Source of the DNA: Epilithonimonas zeae
Lineage (GTDB): Bacteria; Bacteroidota; Bacteroidia; Flavobacteriales; Weeksellaceae
Direction: 5' to 3'
Assembly (NCBI RefSeq): GCF_900141765.1
Contig: NZ_FSRK01000001.1
Span: 310,001-374,000 of the forward strand
DNA length: 64,000 nt
Shown: piece by piece, positions 52,054 to 60,909 of the stretch
Position numbering within the stretch: the first letter of the stretch is position 1
How the letters are laid out: each line of letters starts with the position of its first letter
Position numbers and translations under genes: made by a program
The notes under the pieces: model-generated
Database searches by the model: none
What the model was told of the DNA's origin: nothing
The model's input: the letters and a program-made list of their open reading frames with translations, nothing else

Positions 52054-53223
52054 ATGAACAAGATATCATTTTTCTTAATATTACTAGTTTCTCAATTGAG
52101 TTTTTCTCAACAGACCATCAAATTTGAAGATTCTGATTTTGCAACAATCCTAGCTAAAGCTAAAGCTGAGAAAAAAATAGTTTTTCTGGATGCATACGCA
52201 GCTTGGTGTGGACCTTGTAAGTTGATGGAGAAAAACGTTTTTACAGACAAGAACGTTGCAGACTATTACAACAAGAATTTCATCAATGCGCATTTTGATA
52301 TGGAAAAAGGTGAAGGACCAAGTCTGGCTTCAAAATATGGAATCAGAAGTTATCCAACTTTGTTATTTTTAAATGGAGAAGGCGAAATCGTTGGTAAAGA
52401 ATTAGGTTATATCAAGACTGAAGAATTTCTGGAATTAGGTAAAAAAAACAATAACCCGAGTTTGGTTAATACAAACCTGAAAGATGAATTTCTGAAAGGA
52501 AAATTAGACCAAGCAGCTTTACTTAATTTCATTAATCTATATGCAAGCAAAGACCCGATTTTAGCAAAGCAAGCTTCAGAAAAATATTTTGCGAAGAAAA
52601 AAGACAAAGAGTTTTCTGGCGAAGAGGTTAATGCTCTTTTGAATTTCACTCAATCTGTTGATGATGCTAATTACAAAGTTTTTGTAGCAAACAAAGAGGG
52701 AATTACAAAGCTTCTTCCGGAACAAAATTATAAGCAGTTTGATAGTTATCTTAAATTGATGAAACTGGTAACGTCTGCAACAGACGAAAAAACCAAAACA
52801 ATCGACGATGCAAAAATTCTGAAAGAAGGAGAAGGTCTATTCCCAAAAGAAGAATTGACGAAAAGCCTGAATCTTTACAAATTGAACTATTACTCAGCTC
52901 ACGATAATTTTCCAGCTTACGAAAAAACAGCTATAGAATATTACAAAAATCCTGAGGAATTCAACGCTAATGAATTGTTAGCTGCAGCAAGTACAATCAG
53001 TGGAAAATCTAAAGATGTCAAGTCTCTTCAAGCGGCATCACGTTGGGCGGAGAAAGTGGTTATGTCTTCAGAAAACTTTGATTCTACAAGTATTTTGGCA
53101 ACATTATATGACAAATTAGGTAAAAAAGAAGAAGCCAAAATGTTTGCAGGAATGGCAGCTAATTTTGCAAAAGATGAAAACAAAGATGCCACAAAAATGA
53201 ACGAAATCCTGAACAAAAAATAA
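52054..53223 (+). CDS. Secreted thioredoxin-like protein
   Basis: A 389-residue exported protein. The signal peptide MNKISFFLILLVSQLSFSQQ is followed by a thioredoxin domain (about 25-140) with the active pair WCGPC (Cys52, Cys55), GIRSYPTLLFLNGEGE with the cis-Pro, and a helical alpha-alpha C-terminal region of about 240 residues, probably TPR-like. Likely a periplasmic disulfide reductase or folding helper. The next gene overlaps the stop by one base. Confidence 0.9.
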   Translation: MNKISFFLILLVSQLSFSQQTIKFEDSDFATILAKAKAEKKIVFLDAYAAWCGPCKLMEKNVFTDKNVADYYNKNFINAHFDMEKGEGPSLASKYGIRSYPTLLFLNGEGEIVGKELGYIKTEEFLELGKKNNNPSLVNTNLKDEFLKGKLDQAALLNFINLYASKDPILAKQASEKYFAKKKDKEFSGEEVNALLNFTQSVDDANYKVFVANKEGITKLLPEQNYKQFDSYLKLMKLVTSATDEKTKTIDDAKILKEGEGLFPKEELTKSLNLYKLNYYSAHDNFPAYEKTAIEYYKNPEEFNANELLAAASTISGKSKDVKSLQAASRWAEKVVMSSENFDSTSILATLYDKLGKKEEAKMFAGMAANFAKDENKDATKMNEILNKK

Positions 53224-53846
53224 TGATGAAAAAACTTTTATTGCTGAGTTTTATTGGCATTATCACTTACGGCTTTTCGCAAAAAAATGAAACTTATATC
53301 AAAGCCAATGCTTTATTTCTTCCAGTAGGAATGCTGAATGTAGGCGTAGAACACGGCTTCTCAGATCATATTACTGGACAGGCGGATTTATTTGTTTCTC
53401 CTTGGAAATCGTTCGCAGGAAAACACGCACAAGTTTATATGTTGGGGTTCAATGGAAGATATTATTTTAATGAAGCTTTCAAAAAATTCTATGTTGGCGT
53501 TGATTTTTCATTGGCGAGATTCAATATCCAAAAGTGGGGATATTGGAATGATAATTTTTATGTTCATAAAAATGGAGTGGTGACGCCATATATTAATTCT
53601 AATTTATATCAAAGAGGATATTCATTTATGTTAGGCGGATTAGCTGGCTATCAGTTTACTCTGGGTGAAAGATGGAATCTTGATCTATATCTTGGTCTTG
53701 GGACGATGCAAAGTTTTTATAAAGGCTATGATAAGCTGAGTGGCGACCGCTACGATACAGAAGGAGATTCTATGGGTAGAGAAACGAACAGGAGTGGTGA
53801 GTTGCTTCCTTACAAAGGTGGGATAATGATTTCTTATAAACTTTAA
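53223..53846 (+). CDS. Hypothetical outer-membrane protein (DUF3575-like barrel)
   Basis: A 207-residue exported protein starting MMKKLLLLSFIGIITYGFSQ. Mature barrel-like strands are YIKANALFLPVGMLNVGVEH, MLGFNGRYYFNEAFKKFYVG and LGGLAGYQFTLGERWNLDLY. The resemblance to DUF3575 proteins is moderate. Two consecutive ATGs at 53223 and 53226 are possible starts. Coupled to the thioredoxin gene; the role is unknown. Confidence 0.7.
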   Translation: MMKKLLLLSFIGIITYGFSQKNETYIKANALFLPVGMLNVGVEHGFSDHITGQADLFVSPWKSFAGKHAQVYMLGFNGRYYFNEAFKKFYVGVDFSLARFNIQKWGYWNDNFYVHKNGVVTPYINSNLYQRGYSFMLGGLAGYQFTLGERWNLDLYLGLGTMQSFYKGYDKLSGDRYDTEGDSMGRETNRSGELLPYKGGIMISYKL

Positions 53847-53848
53847 AG

Positions 53849-54052
53849 ATGAATTTCAAAAATCCAAAATATATACTGATTGCAGTTATTACTTTCATCA
53901 TTATTTTTCTGATGAATTATATTGGAAATGATTCGCCAGATAAACTTTCGAGAGCTTTGTTAACTGCTTTTTCTGCAGTAATAGGTCTGGGAATTGGAAT
54001 GTGGATTTACAGCAAATGCGACAAAAACGACGAACGTAATAATTTTGATTAA
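53849..54052 (+). CDS. Small hypothetical membrane protein
   Basis: A 67-residue protein with two predicted membrane helices (about 8-25 and 36-54) and a charged tail (KCDKNDERNNFD). I do not recognise the family. It lies between the barrel gene (2 bases upstream) and lpxH (14 bases downstream), which supports it as a real gene in the same transcript. Confidence 0.65.
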   Translation: MNFKNPKYILIAVITFIIIFLMNYIGNDSPDKLSRALLTAFSAVIGLGIGMWIYSKCDKNDERNNFD

Positions 54053-54066
54053 TTAAACTTATTTTT

Positions 54067-54831
54067 ATGCAGATCGATCTACAATCTGGTAAAAAAATAT
54101 ATTTCGCTTCCGATCAGCATTTCGGAGTTCCTGATTTGCAACAAAGCCGAATTAGGGAAGAGAGATTTATTCGTTGGTTGGATCAAATCAAAAGAGATGC
54201 ACAAATTCTTTTCTTGATGGGCGACCTTTTTGATTTTTGGCACGAGTGGAAATATGTTGTCCCCAAAGGCTATATCAGGGTTTTAGGAAAAATTGCCGAG
54301 TTGAAAGATTCGGGAATTGATATTTATTTCTTTGTTGGGAATCACGATTTGTGGATGAAAAATTATTTCGAAGTTGAATTGGGAATTCCTGTTTTCTTCG
54401 AAAAAAGATATTATGAAATTAATGGTAAGCAATTTCTTTTAGCGCACGGCGATGGACTTGGGCCTGGTGACAAAGGCTACAAAAGAATGAAAAAAGTCTT
54501 TACCAATCCTCTTGCTCAATGGGCTTTCAGATGGTTACATCCAGATATCGCAATGAAAATTGCCAACTATATGTCGCAGAAAAATAAGATGATCTCTGGT
54601 GTTGGAGATCAAAAGTTTTTAGGTGAAGATAAAGAGTTTTTGATTCTCTATTCAAAAGAAAAACTGAAGACAGAAAAAATCGATTATTTTGTTTACGGTC
54701 ATCGCCATTTGCCAATGGTTTTGGATTTGGACAAAGGAGCGAAATATATCAATCTTGGAGACTGGATTTCTTATTTCACTTATGGCGTTTTTGATGGAGA
54801 AAATTTTGAATTGAATAAATTCGAAGGATAA
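54067..54831 (+). CDS. lpxH: UDP-2,3-diacylglucosamine diphosphatase LpxH
   Basis: A 254-residue inner-membrane-associated metallophosphoesterase of lipid A synthesis, making lipid X. Metal motifs are ASDQHFG, MGDLFDFW, VGNHDLW, LAHGDGLGPGDKGY and VYGHRHLP. These match LpxH. The GDKGYKRMKKVF segment is an insertion common in Bacteroidota. Followed 14 bases later by a LuxE-like gene. Confidence 0.93.
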   Translation: MQIDLQSGKKIYFASDQHFGVPDLQQSRIREERFIRWLDQIKRDAQILFLMGDLFDFWHEWKYVVPKGYIRVLGKIAELKDSGIDIYFFVGNHDLWMKNYFEVELGIPVFFEKRYYEINGKQFLLAHGDGLGPGDKGYKRMKKVFTNPLAQWAFRWLHPDIAMKIANYMSQKNKMISGVGDQKFLGEDKEFLILYSKEKLKTEKIDYFVYGHRHLPMVLDLDKGAKYINLGDWISYFTYGVFDGENFELNKFEG

Positions 54832-54845
54832 AATTAAGTTGGAAA

Positions 54846-55829
54846 ATGAAGCAGAATATTTTTGATATTAAAACAGAAGAAGAATTCCAGGCGGCTTGTT
54901 TGGAAACTTTTATTTATCAATATGAGAATGTTGAAGTTTACAGAAAGTTTGTAGATTATCTCAACATTGATCCATTAACCATAAAACAAACTTCTGAAAT
55001 TCCGTTTCTACCGATTGAGATGTTTAAAAATCATTTGGTTTTGGATGAAAATTCTAATGCAGAGAATTATTTTCAAAGTTCCGGAACAACACAAATGAAT
55101 CGCTCCAAACATTACATTGCTGATTTTTCTATTTACGAAGAAAGTATTTACAAAAGCTTTGAGCAATTCATTGGAAAGCCTGAAGATTATATTTTTTTAG
55201 GTTTACTTCCTAATTATTCTGAAAATCCACATTCCTCTTTGATTTATATGATTGATTTTTTGATGAAAAAATCAGATAAACCAGAGAACGGTTATTTCCT
55301 TTACAATCATCAGGAATTATTTGACTTGCTTCAAACTTTAACGGATAAAAAAGTAATTCTATTTGGTGTTTCTTTCGCATTATTAGATTTCTTAGATTAT
55401 TGCAACTCAAACTCTAAAACTCTCCAATTCTCCAACTTTCTCACAGTGATAGAAACTGGCGGAATGAAAGGGAGAAAAGAAGAGATGACGAAAGATGAAC
55501 TGTTGAAAATATTCCAAGAAGGCTTCAAAACAGAAAAAATTTATTCAGAATATTCGATGACAGAGTTGTTGTCTCAGGCTTATTCTCTAGGCGAAAATAT
55601 CTATAAAAGCCCCAATTGGATGAGAATTCTCATCCGAAATACCGAAGATCCTTTTTCATATATTGAGGACGGAAGAACGGGCGCAATTAATATCATAGAT
55701 TTGGCAAATAAACATTCTTGTTCATTTATTGCAACTCAGGATTTAGGAAACGTTAAGGATGATACGTTTCAGGTTTTGGGAAGAATCGATCATTCTGATA
55801 TCCGAGGCTGCAGTCTTTTGGTTTCCTGA
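54846..55829 (+). CDS. LuxE-like acyl-adenylating/acyl transfer protein
   Basis: A 327-residue protein of the LuxE acyl-protein synthetase family (ANL-related). ANL motifs are P-loop FQSSGTTQMNRSKH, YSEYSMTELLSQAYS (A5) and GRIDHSDIRGCSLLV (A8), so it should activate an acyl group as acyl-AMP. The C-terminal cap domain of full ANL enzymes is absent. Partner enzymes (a thioester acceptor or a LuxC-type reductase) are not adjacent. Its position next to lpxH suggests an envelope lipid role, which is speculation. Confidence 0.85.
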   Translation: MKQNIFDIKTEEEFQAACLETFIYQYENVEVYRKFVDYLNIDPLTIKQTSEIPFLPIEMFKNHLVLDENSNAENYFQSSGTTQMNRSKHYIADFSIYEESIYKSFEQFIGKPEDYIFLGLLPNYSENPHSSLIYMIDFLMKKSDKPENGYFLYNHQELFDLLQTLTDKKVILFGVSFALLDFLDYCNSNSKTLQFSNFLTVIETGGMKGRKEEMTKDELLKIFQEGFKTEKIYSEYSMTELLSQAYSLGENIYKSPNWMRILIRNTEDPFSYIEDGRTGAINIIDLANKHSCSFIATQDLGNVKDDTFQVLGRIDHSDIRGCSLLVS

Positions 55830-55895
55830 ATTTTAATTAAATTTAATTTAAAAACACAATTTGATTTATTTAAAGTCTAATTTAAAATCTGCCTA

Positions 55896-56489
55896 ATGAG
55901 GTTTTTATTATTAATTTTTCTACTCTCTTTTTCTCTTTTCAAATCTCAAGAATGCTATGATTTGAAGACAGTTTTGAAAGTTGAGCCTACAGAATTATAC
56001 AAACCCCATTTATTAGCTTCACAGAATTTCGGAGTTAAGATTCTTCAAAATACAAAGACTGTTGATAAGAACATTGCCAATGGAAAATTTGTGAAAGTGA
56101 AGAAAAAATCAAGAGGTTACAGATTGCAGACTTTAGAATATAGCCGACCATATTTGGTTAAGAAGGCAAGAACAACTTTGGAAAGGATGGCGAATGATTT
56201 TGCTGCAAAAACAAAAAGTTTCTTTGTTGTTTCATCTGTTACTAGAACTTTGGAAGACCAATGCAGATTAAGAAAAGTGAATTCTAATGCGTCTTTGGGA
56301 ATCAGTTCTCATAATTACGGCGCTGCGTTTGATATTTCGTATGTTAGATTTGACCACAAATTGAAAGTCAATCCAAAATTGGAAAAAGAATTGGAGAAAG
56401 TTTTGACAGAGTATAAAAATCTTGGTAAAATCTTTTATATTAAGGAGAAGCAGCAAAGCTGTTATCACGTTACAGTTCGTAACTACTAA
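55896..56489 (+). CDS. DUF5715 family / M15-like exported peptidase
   Basis: A 197-residue exported protein (MRFLLLIFLLSFSLFKSQ) with the D,D-carboxypeptidase pattern SSHNYGAAFDISYVRF (S-x-H-x-x-G-x-A-x-D) and a C-terminal His in SCYHVTVRNY. The zinc ligands match M15 peptidases such as VanY; the first half is family-specific. It probably trims peptidoglycan peptides. 11 bases before the next gene. Confidence 0.8.
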   Translation: MRFLLLIFLLSFSLFKSQECYDLKTVLKVEPTELYKPHLLASQNFGVKILQNTKTVDKNIANGKFVKVKKKSRGYRLQTLEYSRPYLVKKARTTLERMANDFAAKTKSFFVVSSVTRTLEDQCRLRKVNSNASLGISSHNYGAAFDISYVRFDHKLKVNPKLEKELEKVLTEYKNLGKIFYIKEKQQSCYHVTVRNY

Positions 56490-56500
56490 AGTTTGAATTG

Positions 56501-57046
56501 ATGTTGAAAATAGAAGAACTCGTTCACGCTTTTGTCACTTCCAATTGTGACTTTGATAAAGAAATTGTTTTGACTAATTTTTTCCATTCCGACTGGGAAG
56601 CCGATATTTTATTGATTAATAATGAAGGTTTCAGCCACGAAATTGAAATAAAATTATCCAAATCCGATTTCAAAAACGATTTTAAAAAATTCTATACCAA
56701 TCAAAAATCAGGAGAAAAATTTCTAAAGCACGATAAGATTGGCTGTGGCGATTATATTTGCAATTCATTCAGTTTTCTTGTTCCAATGGGAATGGTTGAC
56801 CACAAGGATATTCCGGAACATTGTGGAATTATTGAATTTTACCACAACGAAGACAATTGGGAAACGACTTTTTACAAAATCCGGAAACCAAAAATGATTC
56901 ATGAAGATTCTTATTGGAAACTATGTGACAAAGACTATTTTCTAAGAAATCTTGCCAGAAACCTGCTCGTCAAGAAATTTGAATTGAAAGGGAAAAAAGA
57001 AGAATTAATTTTCAAAAGTCCATTTGAGATTAAGAATAAAAAATAA
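56501..57046 (+). CDS. PD-(D/E)XK-like protein (possible nuclease)
   Basis: A 181-residue protein. The start is ATG 56501; a TTG three bases earlier is less likely. It has the restriction-like core: Glu21, then Asp35 in WEADILLINNEG, Glu49 and Lys51 in HEIEIKLS. It resembles MmcB-like or VRR-type nucleases. The rest is strongly aromatic and charged. No methylase or other restriction partner is near, so it may be a repair or housekeeping nuclease. The catalytic reading is inferred from a short motif. Confidence 0.6.
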   Translation: MLKIEELVHAFVTSNCDFDKEIVLTNFFHSDWEADILLINNEGFSHEIEIKLSKSDFKNDFKKFYTNQKSGEKFLKHDKIGCGDYICNSFSFLVPMGMVDHKDIPEHCGIIEFYHNEDNWETTFYKIRKPKMIHEDSYWKLCDKDYFLRNLARNLLVKKFELKGKKEELIFKSPFEIKNKK

Positions 57047-57072
57047 ATCCTACTTTATTAAGTAGGATTTAT
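57045..57072. terminator. Bidirectional terminator between the PD-(D/E)XK-like gene and aqpZ
   Basis: Stem AAATCCTACTT / AAGTAGGATTT with loop TATT, overlapping the stop codon of the plus-strand gene. Confidence 0.85.
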
Positions 57073-57092
57073 CTTTAGAAATGATTCTACGC

Positions 57093-57806
57093 TTATAGTT
57101 TTTCAGGTTTTTCAATCAATAAATTATAAGTGAAGGCTGCAAAAACTCCACCCAGAATTGGCGCTACAATAAACAGCCAAAGTTGTGACAGTGCTTCTCC
57201 ACCAGCAAATAGTGCTGGACCAATACTTCTTGCAGGATTTACAGAAACACCTGTAATTTTGATTCCGACAATGTGAATCAGAACCAAAGAAAGTCCAATT
57301 GCCAGACCAGCAAAGCCTCCGTGGATATTCTTAGTAGAAGTAGATCCCAGAATTACCATCAAGAAGATGAATGTGAAAACAAACTCAGCAACCAAAGCAG
57401 CTACAGTTGTATATTCATCCAGATAGCCAGTTCCCCAGCCATTAGAACCCAAAGCCCAAGGTCCTAATTCAGCACCTGGATGATTGGTAAAAATGACATA
57501 CAGTATTCCTGCACCAATAATAGCTCCGATTATCTGAGCAACGATGTAGTACAAAGCTTCTCCCAATTTCATTCTGCCAGCCGCAACCATCGCCAATGAA
57601 ATAGCAGGATTGATGTGACATCCGGAAATGTGTCCGATAGCGTATGCCATTGCGACCACACTCAAACCAAATGCAAAAGAAATTCCCAGAAGCCCGACAC
57701 CAGTTGTTCCATCAGCGCCAGCAATCACTGCACTGCCGCAGCCCATTAATACAAGAACCATTGTGCCAATCATTTCGGCAACAAATTTTGAAGTTGTTGA
57801 TACCAT
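57093..57806 (-). CDS. aqpZ: Aquaporin Z
   Basis: A 237-residue water channel with six transmembrane helices and both NPA boxes: HISGCHINPAISLAMV and TGVSVNPARSIGPALF. The selectivity filter residues (His in GIKITG-adjacent helices, Arg after the second NPA) match water-specific AqpZ. A -7-like TAGATTTG (minus, 57837-57844) lies 30 bases upstream. Confidence 0.95.
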   Translation of the reverse strand: MVSTTSKFVAEMIGTMVLVLMGCGSAVIAGADGTTGVGLLGISFAFGLSVVAMAYAIGHISGCHINPAISLAMVAAGRMKLGEALYYIVAQIIGAIIGAGILYVIFTNHPGAELGPWALGSNGWGTGYLDEYTTVAALVAEFVFTFIFLMVILGSTSTKNIHGGFAGLAIGLSLVLIHIVGIKITGVSVNPARSIGPALFAGGEALSQLWLFIVAPILGGVFAAFTYNLLIEKPEKL

Positions 57807-57970
57807 TTGTTTTGTTTTTTTAATAGTTTATTAAAACAAATCTAATAAAATTTTTAATTAGTTGTGAATAATTCAAAAAATATTTGTTGACTGACAAAAT
57901 TTCCAATTATTTTTGACATTCCTGTAATGGTTTGTTTTTTGAGCTAAACATTTGTATAAATTTTAGAATT

Positions 57971-58963
57971 ATGGCTTTAAAATATTCAATTCTCGATTTG
58001 GCAACTATTGTCAAAGGCGATGATATCAATAAAACATTTCAGAAATCGGTGAAATCTGCACAACACGCAGAACAACTTGGATTTACAAGATATTGGTTCT
58101 CGGAGCATCATAATTTCCCTAATGTTGCGAGCGCTTCAACATCGGTATTAATTGGTCATATTGCTTCACAAACCACAACTTTACGAGTTGGTTCCGGAGG
58201 TATTATGCTGCCCAACCATTCCACTTTATCTGTCGCAGAGCAATTTGGAACTTTGGATGGATTGTTTCCTGGCAGAATTGATTTGGGATTGGGAAGAGCA
58301 CCAGGAACGGATATGTTGACAGCAACTGCATTGAGAGGAAATAATTTCAATCCGAATTATAATTTTGAATTTCATATTAAAGAACTTCAAAAATATTTAT
58401 CTAATGAAAATGCTGAAGCGAAAGTACGAGCGATTCCAGGTGAAGGTGCGGATGTTCCGCTTTACATCTTGGGAAGTTCTACAGATTCAGCTTTTTTAGC
58501 AGCTAAATTAGGTCTGCCTTACGCTTTTGCAGCCCATTTTGCGCCTTCTCAATTGGAAGTGGCTTTGGAAATCTATAGGGAACATTTTCAGCCCTCTGAA
58601 TTTCTTGATGAACCTTATGTGATGATTTGTATTAATATTATTGCGGCAGATTCTGTAGATGAAGCTCATTATTTATCAACGTCGCATTTCCAGGCTTTTG
58701 TCAATATTTTGACTGACCAAAGACAGCCTCTTTTACCACCAGATGAAACCGAATTGGCTGGTATTTCAGATGAAGTAGCTCTTCATCTCAATAGAATGGC
58801 TGCTAAAACATTCGTGGGAGACAAAGAAACTTTGAAAGAAAAACTGACCAAGTTTAGGAAGGATTACAAACCAGATGAGATTATTGTTTCAGGAAACATC
58901 TTCGATTTTGATAAAAAACAAAGGTCTTACGAGATAGCTTCAGAAGTTATCAAATCACTATAA
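57971..58963 (+). CDS. Luciferase-like (LLM class) flavin-dependent oxidoreductase
   Basis: A 330-residue TIM-barrel flavoenzyme. I chose ATG 57971 (MALKYSILDLATIVKGDDIN) over an in-frame ATG at 57932, which adds a stretch with no homology. FMN-binding and family signs include RYWFSEHHNFPNVASAS, LRVGSGGIMLPNH and GRIDLGLGRAPGTD. It resembles YhbW/YtbE group proteins of unknown substrate. Perfect hairpin terminator follows. Confidence 0.9.
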   Translation: MALKYSILDLATIVKGDDINKTFQKSVKSAQHAEQLGFTRYWFSEHHNFPNVASASTSVLIGHIASQTTTLRVGSGGIMLPNHSTLSVAEQFGTLDGLFPGRIDLGLGRAPGTDMLTATALRGNNFNPNYNFEFHIKELQKYLSNENAEAKVRAIPGEGADVPLYILGSSTDSAFLAAKLGLPYAFAAHFAPSQLEVALEIYREHFQPSEFLDEPYVMICINIIAADSVDEAHYLSTSHFQAFVNILTDQRQPLLPPDETELAGISDEVALHLNRMAAKTFVGDKETLKEKLTKFRKDYKPDEIIVSGNIFDFDKKQRSYEIASEVIKSL

Positions 58964-58965
58964 TT

Positions 58966-58993
58966 AAAAGCACAAACCTAGGTTTGTGCTTTT
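58966..58993. terminator. Perfect 28-base palindromic terminator
   Basis: AAAAGCACAAACCT / AGGTTTGTGCTTTT with no loop bases, ending in TTTT; serves both the LLM gene and the CocE-type gene. Confidence 0.9.
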
Positions 58994-58996
58994 GTT

Positions 58997-60850
58997 TTAT
59001 TTCAGAACGTCAACTTCAATTGTACTGCTGTTGTAAACTTTGATATTGGCTTTTGTATAATCTTCCTTGGTTGCTTTGTAAGGATTTTCAAGAAATTTCT
59101 GAGGATTGATGGCCATCAAAGGAAACCAACTACTCTGAACCTGAATCTGGATTTTATGTCCTTTTTTGAAAGTGTGCAAAACGTCCTGCAATTTTACATT
59201 CACAACTTCTTCTTTATTTGGAGTCAAAGCTTCCGGTTTTTCAAAACTATTACGGAATCTTGCCGGCATTATTTCGCTTCTTACCATTTGATGATAGTTG
59301 GCATAAACGACATTGGGTTTGTCTGGATTTGCTTTCTCATCAGAAGGATAAACATCAATTAATTTAACTGCAAAATCTGCATCGGTGGAAGTGGTAGCTA
59401 TTTTCAGTTTAGTTAAAATCTCTCCGGCAAAAGTAACATCGCTATCTAGAACATCCGTTGTAAAAGTTAAAACATCTGGTCTGTAACTCGCAAATCTCTG
59501 GTCTTCGCTCATATAATTCCTTGGTGTGAATCCATTCATATCTTTGTAATTCTCGCTGCTTAAAACCGGATTGTTGGGGTCAGAAGTATATTCTGAAAAT
59601 GCAACCTGATTCAGAATGTTTTTAGCTAATGTTCCAGAATTATCAAGATAAAAAGTAACTTTTTGAGTTTGTTTTGGCGGCCAGTTTTCAAATTGTTCCC
59701 ATTCTTTTTTTCCGGTGTCAAACATATAAGCTTCCGGAAGTTTTGCCGCAGTTTTAGAATCTTCTTTCAAATAATGATGAAAGAATGGTTGTTCTATATT
59801 TTTCTGATAATAAGTAGCGATGCTGTCTCCGAAATAAATGTCATTATGAAAATGTTTCCCTTCTTCTCTGTTCCAGCCTCCGTGGGAGAAAGGTCCCATC
59901 ACAATCGTGTTCTTTGCTTTCGGACTAGATTTCTCAATGGTTTTATAAATGTTAAGCGGACCAGCTAAATCTTCTGCATCAAACCAGCCGCCAACTGTCA
60001 TCACAGCGTGGTTGATATTTTTAAGATGAGGTAAAAGATTTCTTTTTTGCCAGAACTCATCATAGTTGGGATGATTCACAACTTCCTGCATAAAGAAATT
60101 GTCTTTATAGTATTTATCCACACCATCTTTCAATGTTCCCATATCTTTGTAGAAAATGTAACCGTCATCAGAAGTTGGTTTTATCATTTTATCAACGAAC
60201 CAGCTTTTGTCTTCAGCTTTAGTTTTCTGAACTCCGAACACTGGAAACGTTTTGAAATAACCCATCAAGAATGCACCATTGTGATGGAAATCGTCAAACC
60301 AAAAATCTGAAATAGGAGCTTGAGGAGACGAAGCTACCAAAGCAGGATGGTTCGCTAAAGTTCCGACTGCTGTGTAAAATCCAGGATAAGAAGTTCCGTA
60401 TTGCCCAACTTTTCCGTTGTTATTCTGAACGTTTTTAACCAACCAATCTATAGTATCATAAGTGTCGGTGCTTTCGTCCACATCTTTTTTGGTTTTGTGG
60501 TCCACTTGTGGCGTCATATTCGTGAAAGTGCCTTCGCTCATATATCGTCCTCGAACATCCTGAAAAACAAAGATGTATTTTTCTTTTTCGATGAAAGGGT
60601 TGGGGCTTAATTTTTTTCTGAAGTTATTTTCGCCATAAGGTGTAATACTGTAACAAGTTCTGTTCATAATGAATGGATACTTGTTGCTTTTTGAAATGTC
60701 TTTTGGTGTGTAAATAATCGTAAACAGTTTGGTTCCGTCTCGCATCGGGATATAAACTTCTTTTTTGGTGAAGTTGTCTTCAACAGAATTGGTTTGTGCA
60801 AAACCGAAACTAACTGTGATAAAACAGAAAAACACTAAGAACTTTTTCAT
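58997..60850 (-). CDS. CocE/NonD family (S15-like) exported hydrolase
   Basis: A 617-residue exported serine hydrolase. Signal peptide MKKFLVFFCFITVSFGFAQ, then the alpha/beta domain with YIPMRDGTKLFTIIYTP, DVRGRYMSEG, nucleophile elbow GQYGTSYPGF (Ser), a helical cap and NHAVMTVGGWFDAEDLAGP with the acid. The C-terminal jelly-roll (about 430-610) is typical of X-Pro dipeptidyl peptidase and cocaine esterase. Substrate: acyl ester or Xaa-Pro or glutaryl amide; not determinable. Confidence 0.92.
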   Translation of the reverse strand: MKKFLVFFCFITVSFGFAQTNSVEDNFTKKEVYIPMRDGTKLFTIIYTPKDISKSNKYPFIMNRTCYSITPYGENNFRKKLSPNPFIEKEKYIFVFQDVRGRYMSEGTFTNMTPQVDHKTKKDVDESTDTYDTIDWLVKNVQNNNGKVGQYGTSYPGFYTAVGTLANHPALVASSPQAPISDFWFDDFHHNGAFLMGYFKTFPVFGVQKTKAEDKSWFVDKMIKPTSDDGYIFYKDMGTLKDGVDKYYKDNFFMQEVVNHPNYDEFWQKRNLLPHLKNINHAVMTVGGWFDAEDLAGPLNIYKTIEKSSPKAKNTIVMGPFSHGGWNREEGKHFHNDIYFGDSIATYYQKNIEQPFFHHYLKEDSKTAAKLPEAYMFDTGKKEWEQFENWPPKQTQKVTFYLDNSGTLAKNILNQVAFSEYTSDPNNPVLSSENYKDMNGFTPRNYMSEDQRFASYRPDVLTFTTDVLDSDVTFAGEILTKLKIATTSTDADFAVKLIDVYPSDEKANPDKPNVVYANYHQMVRSEIMPARFRNSFEKPEALTPNKEEVVNVKLQDVLHTFKKGHKIQIQVQSSWFPLMAINPQKFLENPYKATKEDYTKANIKVYNSSTIEVDVLK

Positions 60851-60909
60851 TGAAAATAAATATTTGAATAAAGATAAAACTTGATGATCAGAATAAAAAT
60901 AGTTTACGA

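Noticed and set aside
54846-55829. LuxE-like gene as part of a bioluminescence (lux) operon, together with the luciferase-like gene at 57971
   Set aside because: No luxC, luxD or paired luxA/luxB; the luciferase-like protein is of the common LLM oxidoreductase type and separated by unrelated genes on both strands.
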